From contig NZ_VDFW01000001.1 of assembly GCF_006152065.1 (NCBI RefSeq), forward strand, positions 388,275 to 452,274: a stretch of 64,000 nucleotides of DNA, in the 5' to 3' direction. Position numbers and translations under genes: made by a program. Within the stretch, counting starts at the first letter, position 1. Every line of letters starts with the position of its first letter. The notes under the pieces were generated by a model. That model worked only from the letters and a program-made list of their open reading frames with translations, was not told the DNA's origin and did no database searches. Below, piece by piece: positions 36,805 to 44,812 of the stretch. This DNA comes from Amycolatopsis alkalitolerans (GTDB lineage: Bacteria; Actinomycetota; Actinomycetes; Mycobacteriales; Pseudonocardiaceae).

Positions 36805-37351
36805 ACCAGATCATGCCGATCCCGCGGAAGAGCAGCGAGATGCCGAGCCAGATCGCGAGGGTGAGGATCGTGATCCCGGGCCACGCGAGCGCGACGACGC
36901 CGATGAGCACCGTCAGGATGCCGAGCACGAGCGACAGCCCCCACATCGGCGCACGCGTGGTCACCGCCATCACCGACTCCAGGGCACCGGCGACGATGAG
37001 GCCCACCCCGACGGTCGCCGCGAGGGCCAGCAGGGTGATGCCCGGCCAGGCCAGCGCGATCACGCCGACGACGAGCCAGACGACGCCGAGCAGGTAGGAC
37101 GGCCACCGCCGCCGCGCCCGGTCGGCCATCACCAGCTCGTTGAACCCCTCGAAGATCAGGGCGACCGCGACGAGCACGGCGAGCACCCCGACCGCGGTCG
37201 CGAGGTCCGCCAGCAGGAGGATCCCGAGCACAGCGGTCGCGAGGCCGAACAGGGCGACCAGCCACCACCTGCCGGTCACCTTGCGCACGGTTTCGCCGAT
37301 GCCTTCAGCCGTGCCGAGCCCGAACGGGCGGTATGGCGGATTCGTCACCAT
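36767..37351 (-). CDS. HdeD-family (DUF308) membrane protein
   Basis: A 194-residue protein made almost entirely of six membrane segments in three similar hairpins. It has the repeated phrase VGVIALAWPGITLLAL / IGVVALAWPGITILTLA typical of the DUF308/HdeD family. The E. coli relative is linked to acid resistance; function here is unknown. The start codon lies inside a 10-bp inverted repeat (37327-37357), which would put AUG in an mRNA stem. Confidence 0.88.
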   Translation of the reverse strand: MVTNPPYRPFGLGTAEGIGETVRKVTGRWWLVALFGLATAVLGILLLADLATAVGVLAVLVAVALIFEGFNELVMADRARRRWPSYLLGVVWLVVGVIALAWPGITLLALAATVGVGLIVAGALESVMAVTTRAPMWGLSLVLGILTVLIGVVALAWPGITILTLAIWLGISLLFRGIGMIWFSLMLRRVHQVA

Positions 37352-37357
37352 ACCGCC
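37327..37357. promoter_or_regulatory. 10-bp hairpin burying the start codon of the HdeD-like gene
   Basis: GGCGGTATGG (37327-37336) and CCATACCGCC (37348-37357) are exact inverse complements with an 11-nt loop. On the minus-strand transcript the first arm reads GGCGGUAUGG and contains the AUG, so the stem could limit initiation. Confidence 0.5.
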
Positions 37358-37364
37358 GAGCTTA

Positions 37365-37650
37365 AGCGGGCTGGTCCAGTTGCGCTCGCTGGCGGATCTC
37401 GCCGGGGGTCAGCTCGAGCAACTGGTCGGGGCGCAGCGGCAGGTCGAGCAGGCTGCGGCTCGCGTGCGTGCCGGCCGGTCGACGACGACCGCATCGCGCC
37501 GAGCGTGGTCCCGTCGCCGCCGAGGCTGATGATCCCCTCGACCTGGCGCACGAACTCCTCGTCGGGCACCGGCGCGACGTCCGGCACCCGCTCGGCCTGC
37601 GACGCGCGCACCAGCACCCGTAACCCGTGCCCGCCGGCACCGGATTTGAC
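37365..37650 (-). pseudogene. Remnant of an NAD(+)/NADH kinase-like gene
   Basis: The minus-strand frame covering about 37500-37617 encodes RVLVRASQAERVPDVAPV and then IISLGGDGTTLGAMR, the glycine motif of NAD kinases. It ends after about 40 meaningful residues. The neighbouring frame then reads LLDLPLRPDQLLELTPGEI to a stop at 37362. No full-length kinase can be built. I read this as a truncated, frame-disrupted fragment between the HdeD-like gene and marR. Confidence 0.5.
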
Positions 37651-37682
37651 AGTGCTTATATAAGTGCTGTTACATTTGGCCG
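37646..37682 (+). promoter_or_regulatory. marR promoter with palindromic operator
   Basis: A perfect -35 TTGACA (37646-37651) is followed by an AT-rich spacer holding the palindrome CTTATATAAG (37655-37664), then TTACAT at 37670-37675 as a weak -10. The GTG start at 37683 is only about 8 bases further, suggesting a leaderless transcript and autoregulation. The AT content stands out from the surroundings. Confidence 0.55.
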
Positions 37683-38168
37683 GTGACCGATCCCACCGAG
37701 CAGAGCCGGTGGCGCCCGCTGCGCCTGCTGCTGGACGCGATGGACGCCGATATCGACCGCCTCTACCGCGAAGCGCGGATCGAAGGGCTCAAGACGAGCT
37801 TCGTGATGGAGCTGATCCGCCTGGACGCCCGCGGTCCGATGACCATCACCGAGCTGGCCGAATCCGTGGAGCGCACCCATTCGGCGATGAGTCAGAAGGT
37901 CTCCGCGATGCGCGCCGCCGGTCTGGTGCGCACAGTCGCGGGCTCCGACGCGCGCAGCAAGCGGGTCACGCTGACCGCGAAGGCGAAGCGCGTCGTCGGC
38001 CGGCTGGCGGCCGAGTGGCGCGCGACCGAGGCCGCCGTAGCCGAACTCGAGGCCGAGGTCCCGTATCCGCTGACCAGGGTGGTCGCCGACATCCAGGAAG
38101 CCCTGGGCCGCAAGAGCTTCCACGACCGGATCGCGGAGCGGCTCGCCGAGGATCCGGCGTGGCGGTGA
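37683..38168 (+). CDS. MarR-family transcriptional regulator
   Basis: A 161-residue winged-helix regulator. The HTH segment is MTITELAESVERTHSAMSQKVSAMRAAG-like, around residues 58-82, followed by a wing (VRTVAGSDARSKRVTLT). It is translationally coupled to a downstream MFS exporter (GTGA overlap), so it probably represses that exporter and itself through the palindromic site just upstream. The ligand is unknown. GTG start, apparently leaderless. Confidence 0.88.
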   Translation: MTDPTEQSRWRPLRLLLDAMDADIDRLYREARIEGLKTSFVMELIRLDARGPMTITELAESVERTHSAMSQKVSAMRAAGLVRTVAGSDARSKRVTLTAKAKRVVGRLAAEWRATEAAVAELEAEVPYPLTRVVADIQEALGRKSFHDRIAERLAEDPAWR

Positions 38169-39418
38169 GACATGCCTTGCTCGATATCGGCCCGCTGAGA
38201 TCTTCGCCCGCGTTCCGCCGGTTCTGGATCGGCCGCACCTTCTCGGTGTTCGGCAGCCAGATGACGATCGTCGCCCTGCTGTTCCAGATCTGGCAGACGA
38301 CCTCGAGCACCGTCTGGACCGGCGCGGCCGGTCTCGCGCAGGCGCTTCCGATCCTCGCCTTCGGGCTGTTCGCCGGATCGCTCGCGGATCGCGTCGAACG
38401 CCGGAAGTTCTACCTCGGGGCGCTCACCGGGCAGGCGGTCTGCTCGGTCGTCCTTGCGGTACAAGGCTTTCTCGGGCATCTTCCGGTGCTGCTCGTGTTG
38501 CTGGTGGTCGCCGCGCAGGCCACCTTCGTCGCGGGCGGGGGTCCGGTCGGGCGCGCGGTCGTCGTCCGGCTCCTGCCGCCCGAACAGCTCGGCGCCGGGC
38601 TCGCGCTCAACGGGTTTTCGTTCCAGGGCGCGATGTTGCTGGGCCCGGCGGTCGCCGGGGTGCTGCTGGGCTGGCTCGGTCCCGGCGGCTGCTACGCGGT
38701 CGACGCCGCGACGTTCCTGCTGGCCTTCTACGGTGCCTTCGGCCTGCCGCCGATGCGCCCGGACGGCGAACCGTCGCGGCCGGGCGTGCGCGGCGTGCTC
38801 GACGGCCTGTCGTTCCTGGTCCGTACCCCCGTCGTGCGCGGCGCGCTGCTCACGGACCTGGCCGCGACGGTGCTGTCCATGCCGATCAGCCTGTTCCCGC
38901 TGATCAACGCCGAACGCTTCGGCGGCAACCCGCGCACCCTGGGCCTGTTCCTGACCGCGATCGCCGTCGGCGGCGTGCTCGCCTCGATCTTGTCCGGCAC
39001 CTTCACCCGCCTGCCGCGGCCCGGGCTGGTCATGGTCGCCGGCTCGGCGGCGTGGGGCCTGGCGCTCGCGCTGTTCGGGATCGCCCCGAACGCGTGGCTG
39101 GGCCTGGGTTTCCTGGTGCTGGCCGGCGCCGCGGACACCGTCTCGGTCGTCTCGCGCGGCACCGTGGTCCAGTTCCATACGCCGGATCGCCTGCGCGGGC
39201 GGGTGAGCGCGGCGGAGCAGATGGTCGGGATGGCGGGCCCGGATGTCGGCAACATGCGGGCCGGGCTGGTCGCCGGGGCGACGTCAGGCGCGGCTGCCCT
39301 GCTCAGCGGTGGGCTGCTCTGCGTGGCCGCCGTGCTCGCCGTCGTCTGGCGTACGCCGGGGCTGGCGGCGGCGCGAACGCAGGAACCGCTCGGCGGGCAT
39401 CTCGACGAACCGGTGTAG
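38165..39418 (+). CDS. MFS transporter (multidrug-type exporter)
   Basis: A 417-residue major facilitator with about 12 membrane segments. It carries the loop motif GSLADRVERRKFYLGALTG after segment 2, characteristic of the enterobactin-exporter/MefA-like branch. With an adjacent MarR regulator it probably exports a toxic small molecule that also serves as inducer; this is inferred from gene pairing. The GTG start overlaps the marR stop. The 3' end overlaps the opposite-strand acyltransferase by 135 bp. Confidence 0.88.
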   Translation: MRHALLDIGPLRSSPAFRRFWIGRTFSVFGSQMTIVALLFQIWQTTSSTVWTGAAGLAQALPILAFGLFAGSLADRVERRKFYLGALTGQAVCSVVLAVQGFLGHLPVLLVLLVVAAQATFVAGGGPVGRAVVVRLLPPEQLGAGLALNGFSFQGAMLLGPAVAGVLLGWLGPGGCYAVDAATFLLAFYGAFGLPPMRPDGEPSRPGVRGVLDGLSFLVRTPVVRGALLTDLAATVLSMPISLFPLINAERFGGNPRTLGLFLTAIAVGGVLASILSGTFTRLPRPGLVMVAGSAAWGLALALFGIAPNAWLGLGFLVLAGAADTVSVVSRGTVVQFHTPDRLRGRVSAAEQMVGMAGPDVGNMRAGLVAGATSGAAALLSGGLLCVAAVLAVVWRTPGLAAARTQEPLGGHLDEPV

Positions 39419-40435
39419 CACCTCGGAAACGAACGCCGCCGCGGCGAGCCCGGCGAGTACGCCCAGTTCTGGGCCGACGCGCGGGACGAGCAGGTTCATC
39501 AGCGGGTACATGCAGGCCAGATGCACCAGGTAGATCGCGTACGTCCGCCGCGACCAGCCGGCGATCACCCTGGACCGGCTGACCCGGCCGTTCGCGCGCA
39601 TCATCAGCAGCACCACGGCGGTCACCACGAGCAGCGTGCGGGGCATCGCGGTGCCCTGGAAGGTGAAGCCGCCGATCCGGTCGGCCCAGATGAACAGCAG
39701 CACGTGCACCGCGCCGATGGCCAGCGCGACATAGCGGTGCACCGCGCGGGCGTGCACGAGGGAGATGAGCTGGCCGATGCACAGCACCGTCAGGTACACC
39801 GCCCATTGACCGATCTGGTGGGCCCACATGTGCAGCGAGCCGGTGGTCGAGTTGCGGGACAGGGTGGACAGCAGGATCGCGACGAAGCAGACCGGGGCCA
39901 TGATCGCCGGGGGCAACCACGGTCTTCGGCGCAACAGCGGGATGGCCGCCGCGACATAGCAGTAGAAGATGAGCTGGATCCACAGCGTCCAGGTGGATCC
40001 GACCAGCCCGATCTGCGGCCGCTGGAAGAAGTTCCACAGCACCATGCCGGAGAGCAGATCGCCGAGGTCCAGCCGCGGATCGCGCGTGGACGAGACCTGC
40101 AGGCCGAAGTTGATCAGCAGCCAGACCAGCGGGGTGACCACCCACAGCAGCGGCATGAGCCGGCTGACGCGGCGGTACAGGAACGTCCACGGACCCTCGC
40201 GCGCGGTCACGTGCGTGACGACGACCCCGCTGATCATCAGGAACGTGCACACCCCGAGAAAGCCGAGGAGCGCGTTGAGGTGCAGGCCGCCGACGATCTC
40301 CGCCTCCGCCCAGTCGGTCAGCCACCAGTGCTGATGCGAGAGCGTGAAATAGGCGGCGATGTGTTCGTAGATCACCAGACACGAGGCGAGCACCCGCAGC
40401 AGGTCCAGCCCGTGCAGGCGGTCCGGGCGGCTCAC
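39284..40435 (-). CDS. Acyltransferase family 3 membrane protein
   Basis: A 383-residue integral membrane acyltransferase. The N-terminus RLHGLDLLRVLASCLVIYEH has the family's Arg-x10-His active-site layout, followed by about ten membrane segments. Members O-acylate extracytoplasmic sugars, peptidoglycan or exported natural products; the substrate here is unknown. The GTG start overlaps the stop of the gene behind it (GTGA). The C-terminal tail is Arg/Glu-rich, and its last 45 codons lie antisense to the end of the MFS gene. Confidence 0.85.
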   Translation of the reverse strand: MSRPDRLHGLDLLRVLASCLVIYEHIAAYFTLSHQHWWLTDWAEAEIVGGLHLNALLGFLGVCTFLMISGVVVTHVTAREGPWTFLYRRVSRLMPLLWVVTPLVWLLINFGLQVSSTRDPRLDLGDLLSGMVLWNFFQRPQIGLVGSTWTLWIQLIFYCYVAAAIPLLRRRPWLPPAIMAPVCFVAILLSTLSRNSTTGSLHMWAHQIGQWAVYLTVLCIGQLISLVHARAVHRYVALAIGAVHVLLFIWADRIGGFTFQGTAMPRTLLVVTAVVLLMMRANGRVSRSRVIAGWSRRTYAIYLVHLACMYPLMNLLVPRVGPELGVLAGLAAAAFVSEVLHRFVEMPAERFLRSRRRQPRRTPDDGEHGGHAEQPTAEQGSRA

Positions 40436-41349
40436 CGCGCATCCCCGAGCGGCCGTTGGACGAACCGGTACCCCGCCTCCGCGAGCGCGCCGGTCACGAG
40501 CACGGCGAGCACGAGCGAGACGGGCAGCGGGATCCGCTGGTAGCCGAGGCCGAGCACGGTCCAGCCCGCCGCGCAGGCCGCCCCGATCAGCCACAGAGCC
40601 CGCGAGGCGAGCCATCGCACGAGTGCCGTCTCACCGGCCACCTGCCCGCTCGGGGCGGAGAGCAGGCCGATCAGTACGGCGTACAGCGCGGTCACCGGGT
40701 ACCAGTAGCCGTGCCATTCCGCGTAGCCGTGGTCGGTCATGATGAGCACCCCGAATGCGATCGCCCCCAGCGCGCCGCCCGCGAGCGCGGGCAGGCGGTG
40801 CGCACGCACGTAGCCGATCACCTCGCCGAGCACGAACAGCGTCGAGAACCCGGCCAGCAGGCCCGCCTCGTGCAGCGCGGCGGGCCCGTCGGCTCCGAAC
40901 AGCACGAGATCGCCGATGACCACCAGTTGCACGGCGGTACCGGCCACCGGGTGCAGCCGCCGGGTCGCGAGTGCCAGCAGGGTGCCCAGCGCCGCGACGG
41001 CGAGCGGCCAGAGAAGCCCGGCATACGGCTCACCGCCGAGAAGCCGCGCCGCGCCGCCCACGAGCACGGCGACCACGAGAACCGGCACCGTCACCACCAG
41101 CATGCGACGCACCGGGATCCCTTGTGCCACGCGGAAACCGGCTACGAGCAGGAGGACGGCGACACCCAGCACGCCGAAGTCCTGGCTGATCCCCGATGGT
41201 TTGTTCAGCCAGTCGCGGATCGCCACGAGCGTGGCGGGGGAGTAGCCGTGGCGGTTGAGCCACAGCGCGCCCAAGTAGCTGTAGAGCACCAGGACGACGG
41301 CGATCGCGCTGGCGACCCGGAGCCCGGGTCGCGGGTCCGGTTCACGCAT
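40432..41349 (-). CDS. Polytopic membrane protein, acyltransferase-like
   Basis: A 305-residue protein with about nine or ten hydrophobic helices. Its overall character resembles the C-terminal two thirds of acyltransferase-3 proteins, including the closing YRFVQRPLG, which matches the 'fVErP' end of that family. The N-terminal catalytic His segment is not seen, so it may be a degenerate or partner subunit of the next gene. Overlaps at both ends (8 bp upstream, GTGA downstream) show a three-gene operon. Confidence 0.65.
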   Translation of the reverse strand: MREPDPRPGLRVASAIAVVLVLYSYLGALWLNRHGYSPATLVAIRDWLNKPSGISQDFGVLGVAVLLLVAGFRVAQGIPVRRMLVVTVPVLVVAVLVGGAARLLGGEPYAGLLWPLAVAALGTLLALATRRLHPVAGTAVQLVVIGDLVLFGADGPAALHEAGLLAGFSTLFVLGEVIGYVRAHRLPALAGGALGAIAFGVLIMTDHGYAEWHGYWYPVTALYAVLIGLLSAPSGQVAGETALVRWLASRALWLIGAACAAGWTVLGLGYQRIPLPVSLVLAVLVTGALAEAGYRFVQRPLGDAR

Positions 41350-41956
41350 CCGCGGACAGCTCCTCGAGCTGACTGCCGATCACCTGGGTGAACGCGGGCC
41401 CGAGGGGGACGCCGGGTGCGGCCGCGAGGTCCACGCGGACCAGCAACTGGCCGTGCGCGTAGTGGACCCGGCCGTCCGGCGACGCTCCCCCGATCTCGAC
41501 CCGGTGCACCCCGGGCGGGGCCGGCGCACGCCGCATCCCGGCGTCGACCTGGAGCCGGTCCAGTGCGGCGGCGGCGTCGCGGGCTGCCTGCGGGCTCGCC
41601 ATCTTCACCACGACCGCGACGACCCGCCCCCGCGGGGTCTCGGCCACCTTCGCCCGCGCCGCGCTCGGCTGCCCTTGCCTGAACGCGGCGATCTCATGAT
41701 CGCTCAGGAACTTCATGGCGACGACCTGAGTGAAGGTGTGCACGTAGTCATAGCCGTCGGACTCGCCGAAGCCGGCCAGCGCCAGCCCGTCACGCGCCAT
41801 CCGGCCTTCTTCGCCGGTGGCGGCGAGCGTCTGGTAGTTCAGGTCCGGCAGCCGGGACGCGAAATGCTGGTAGGTGAGCGCGCAGCCGAGCGCGAGCACC
41901 ACCAGCACGGTGATTCCGGCGAGGGTGCCACGGTCAGGCCTGCGTACCTGCGCCAT
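41342..41956 (-). CDS. Membrane-anchored exported protein, unknown function
   Basis: A 204-residue protein with a short basic N-terminus and one hydrophobic segment (LAGITVLVVLALGCALTYQ), then an extracytoplasmic domain. No Cys and no recognised catalytic motif are seen in the mature part. It overlaps the membrane protein gene downstream by 8 bp and starts the small operon that ends in the acyltransferase. The ATG at 41956 was chosen because the upstream extension is Arg-rich. I do not recognise it. Confidence 0.65.
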   Translation of the reverse strand: MAQVRRPDRGTLAGITVLVVLALGCALTYQHFASRLPDLNYQTLAATGEEGRMARDGLALAGFGESDGYDYVHTFTQVVAMKFLSDHEIAAFRQGQPSAARAKVAETPRGRVVAVVVKMASPQAARDAAAALDRLQVDAGMRRAPAPPGVHRVEIGGASPDGRVHYAHGQLLVRVDLAAAPGVPLGPAFTQVIGSQLEELSADA

Positions 41957-42057
41957 CACGCCTCTCACCCCCCAGCCCGGAATCGACCCGGGCAAGTTTC
42001 GCAAACGACCGGGCCACCGGCGCGCGGTGGTCGTCGAATCGATTCCCGGCGACTCGG

Positions 42058-42879
42058 CTAACTCCCGTCCAGCTCCTGGCTTGCCGGAGGCTCCGCCGCG
42101 CGCAGCCGGTGCGCCTCGCGGGCCAGGTCGATCAGCTGCTCGCGCGAGGCAAGCCCGAGTTTCACCCGCATGTTGTGCACATGGTTGCGCACCGTGCTGA
42201 CGGTGACGAACAACCGGCGCGCGATCTGCTGGCAGTCGGCGCCTTGCCCGAGCAACTCGAACACGTCCCATTCCCGCCGGGTGAGGGTCGGATCCTGGTA
42301 GGCATGGTCGTGCCAGGTGACGAGCCGGGCGGCCAGCGAATCGTCGCCGGACGGCTGGGGGTCGGGCGCCGGGTGGGCATGCCGCCGCAGCGCTTGGCGG
42401 CGTACCTCCATGGCCAGCGCGACCGTGGCCGCCGCGGCCAGCACCCAGACAACCAGCACCGCGGGGCGCACCTCGCCGTTCGTGCGCGACACCTTCACGA
42501 CGGCGCGGATGACGATCGCCAGGCCGAACACGCCCACGCCCGACAGCGCGCCCAGCCGGCCGTACCGGACGCTCAACCGGAACACGACGATGGGGAACAG
42601 CACCGGTGGGATGGCGTCAGGATCCGGCAGGAACACCAGGTAACAGGTAGTGGCGAGAAGGCCGTCCAGCACCAGCGAAACGTCGTGCAGCCGCACCGGC
42701 ACCTCGGCCCGTCGCCGCATGGCCCATTCCAGGTAGCCCGTCCACCCGGCGGCGACACCGGCGATCAGGATCGCCATCCATCCCGCGAACGGATCGAAAA
42801 CCGCCCACATGACAACCAGTAGCGCGGCGCCGACCAGACGCAGCCGTCCGGCGACGCGCTCCTCTTCTGCCCCGATCAT
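42058..42879 (-). CDS. Membrane-bound LuxR-type transcriptional regulator
   Basis: A 273-residue protein with about five or six membrane helices in residues 10-160 and a C-terminal LuxR HTH. The HTH shows LTRREWDVFELLGQGADCQQIA, then VTVSTVRNHVHNMRVKLGLASR, with the usual Glu and dimer-interface residues. There is no receiver domain. A membrane-embedded sensor directly joined to LuxR DNA-binding is uncommon, and the ligand is unknown. It precedes, in the same direction, the anchored protein/acyltransferase operon. Confidence 0.82.
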   Translation of the reverse strand: MIGAEEERVAGRLRLVGAALLVVMWAVFDPFAGWMAILIAGVAAGWTGYLEWAMRRRAEVPVRLHDVSLVLDGLLATTCYLVFLPDPDAIPPVLFPIVVFRLSVRYGRLGALSGVGVFGLAIVIRAVVKVSRTNGEVRPAVLVVWVLAAAATVALAMEVRRQALRRHAHPAPDPQPSGDDSLAARLVTWHDHAYQDPTLTRREWDVFELLGQGADCQQIARRLFVTVSTVRNHVHNMRVKLGLASREQLIDLAREAHRLRAAEPPASQELDGS

Positions 42880-43051
42880 GGCGCCATTACCACCGGCTCA
42901 AGGTAACAGTCCGATCTGCCCGGTTCCAGTGTGCGCGGCCCCTGAACAGGCTTCCAGGAAATCTGGATGCGGCGTCTATGGAAGTCCAACGCGGCGACGC
43001 GGTGAGTTGTTCTGGCCGGGTCACCGGCGAACACCAACGAAGGGTGACGCT

Positions 43052-44788
43052 ATGCGCGAAGAGCACACCGAGCCCTCTCGATCGGGCGATGCGTTCCGGA
43101 CCACTCGGCGCGACCTGCTCAAGGCCGTCGGCGTGGCCGGGCTCGCGGTGACCTTCGGGCCCACCGTGGCCGCGGAGGCCGGAGAGGGCACGGCGGCGCG
43201 GCAATCGATCCGGCGCAGCCGCGCCGTCGCCGGCGGGAAGGCAAGCCATCTGACGCTCCTGCAGACGGCCGACATCCACGGTCAGATCGAGACTCACGAC
43301 GAGTTCTTCTGGGAGAACGGCCGCCCGGCCTACCGGCGGGTCGGTGGCTTCCCCCGGATCAAGACCCTTGTCGACGGGGTGCGGGCGGACAACCCCGGCG
43401 GCACCGTCCTGCTCGACTGCGGCGACTGCTTCCAGGGCAGCGGCTACGCGGCGTTGAGCCGGGGCGAGGTGATGGCTCCGATCATGCGGGAGATGGGCTA
43501 CAACCTCGTGATCCCCGGCAACTGGGAGGTCGTCTACGGCAAGGACCAGCTCCTCAAGGTGATCAACGACTACGGCGCGCCCGTGGTCTGCACGAACATG
43601 TTCCACGACGAGAACGGCCGTGCGGGTGGACCGCTCTTCCTGCCACACCACGTGGTGGACATCGCCGGCGTCCGCATCGGCGTCGTCGGCTTCAACGACC
43701 CGATGGTTCCGGTCCGCCAGGACCCCGCGTACAGCGCCGGAATCAAGTTCACGCAGCCCGAGTACAACGCGGCCGAGCAGATCCGCATGCTGCGCGAGGA
43801 CGAGCACTGCGAGCTCGTGCTCGCCATGACCCATATGGGGATCGCGCAGCAGGTAGGGCTCGCGTCGGAGCCCTACATGGCGGGAGTCGACTACGTGCTG
43901 GGCGCGGACACCCACGAGCGCATCCGCGATCCCTTGCAGGGCAAATACTGCCGCGTGACCGAGCCCGGCGCCTTCGGTTCGTTCGTCGGGCGCCTGGACG
44001 TGGTGGTGGAGAACGGCAAGGTCCGTGAACAGGGCTACGAACTGATCGAGGTGGCGGAGCGCCGCTACGTCGAGAACCCGAAGATGCGCCACGCGGTCAG
44101 CGAAGCCACCGGTCCGTACAAGGCCCGTCTCGAGAAGGTGATCGGCCGCACGAAGACGCCGATTCTCCGCTACTACATCCTCGAAACGCCGATGGACAAC
44201 CTCATCACCGACGCGTTGTACGAGAAGGCACGTCCTGATGTCGCGTTGTCCAACGGGTTCCGATTCGGCCCACCGCTGGTACCGGGGCGCGGCGGTATCG
44301 CGCAGATCACCGAGAACTACCTCTGGAGCATGCTGCCGGTCAACTCACAGGCGGAGGTGGCCGACGTCTCGGGTGCGCTGCTGAAGCCATGGATGGAGAA
44401 GGAACTCAACAACGTCTTCGCCGCCGATCCGGCCCAGCGCTTCGGGGGCTGGGTGGTGCGGATGCGCGGGATGGAGGTGAACTTCACCGCCGGCAAACCG
44501 TTCGGGAGCCGGGTGAACTGGATCAAGATCGCCGGCGCGCCCCTCGACCCGAACCGCGTGTACCGGGTGCTGGCCTGCGATCGCGGTGGCGACCCGCCGG
44601 ACGTGCTGTGCCGCATCAAGGGCGTCGGGAACAAGACCGCGCTCGGCTTCACCATTCACGACGCCGTCACGGAGTACCTGGCCAAGAATTCTCCGGTCGC
44701 ACCCCGGCTGGAGGGCCGCGTCACCGCGACGGATCTGCCGCAGACCGCGCTCGGGCAGCTGCCCGGGACCGGCTACGAGTTCCACTGA
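43052..44788 (+). CDS. Tat-exported SoxB/UshA-like metallophosphoesterase (5'-nucleotidase family)
   Basis: A 578-residue protein with a twin-arginine signal (TTRRDLLKAVGVAG). The binuclear metal motifs of the 5'-nucleotidase superfamily follow in order: TADIHGQIE, LLDCGDCFQGSG, PGNWEVVYG, MTHMGIAQQVG and GADTHER. The third motif has GNWE in place of GNHE, as in the SoxB thiosulfohydrolase branch, so a nucleotidase role is uncertain. No other sox gene is in the window. The next gene is a secreted beta-propeller 24 bp away, probably co-transcribed. ATG at 43052 with GAAGGGTG upstream. Confidence 0.85.
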   Translation: MREEHTEPSRSGDAFRTTRRDLLKAVGVAGLAVTFGPTVAAEAGEGTAARQSIRRSRAVAGGKASHLTLLQTADIHGQIETHDEFFWENGRPAYRRVGGFPRIKTLVDGVRADNPGGTVLLDCGDCFQGSGYAALSRGEVMAPIMREMGYNLVIPGNWEVVYGKDQLLKVINDYGAPVVCTNMFHDENGRAGGPLFLPHHVVDIAGVRIGVVGFNDPMVPVRQDPAYSAGIKFTQPEYNAAEQIRMLREDEHCELVLAMTHMGIAQQVGLASEPYMAGVDYVLGADTHERIRDPLQGKYCRVTEPGAFGSFVGRLDVVVENGKVREQGYELIEVAERRYVENPKMRHAVSEATGPYKARLEKVIGRTKTPILRYYILETPMDNLITDALYEKARPDVALSNGFRFGPPLVPGRGGIAQITENYLWSMLPVNSQAEVADVSGALLKPWMEKELNNVFAADPAQRFGGWVVRMRGMEVNFTAGKPFGSRVNWIKIAGAPLDPNRVYRVLACDRGGDPPDVLCRIKGVGNKTALGFTIHDAVTEYLAKNSPVAPRLEGRVTATDLPQTALGQLPGTGYEFH

Positions 44789-44812
44789 GCCGGAAGGAAC
44801 GGAGGAAGCGCT

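Noticed and set aside
36779..37663. A 294-codon plus-strand ORF opposite the HdeD-like gene
   Set aside because: Asp/His/Arg-rich antisense shadow of a hydrophobic protein.
43052..44788. Assignment as a genuine SoxB with a sulfur-oxidation cluster
   Set aside because: No soxAXYZCD genes are in the window and the GNWE motif alone does not decide; kept as SoxB/UshA-like.
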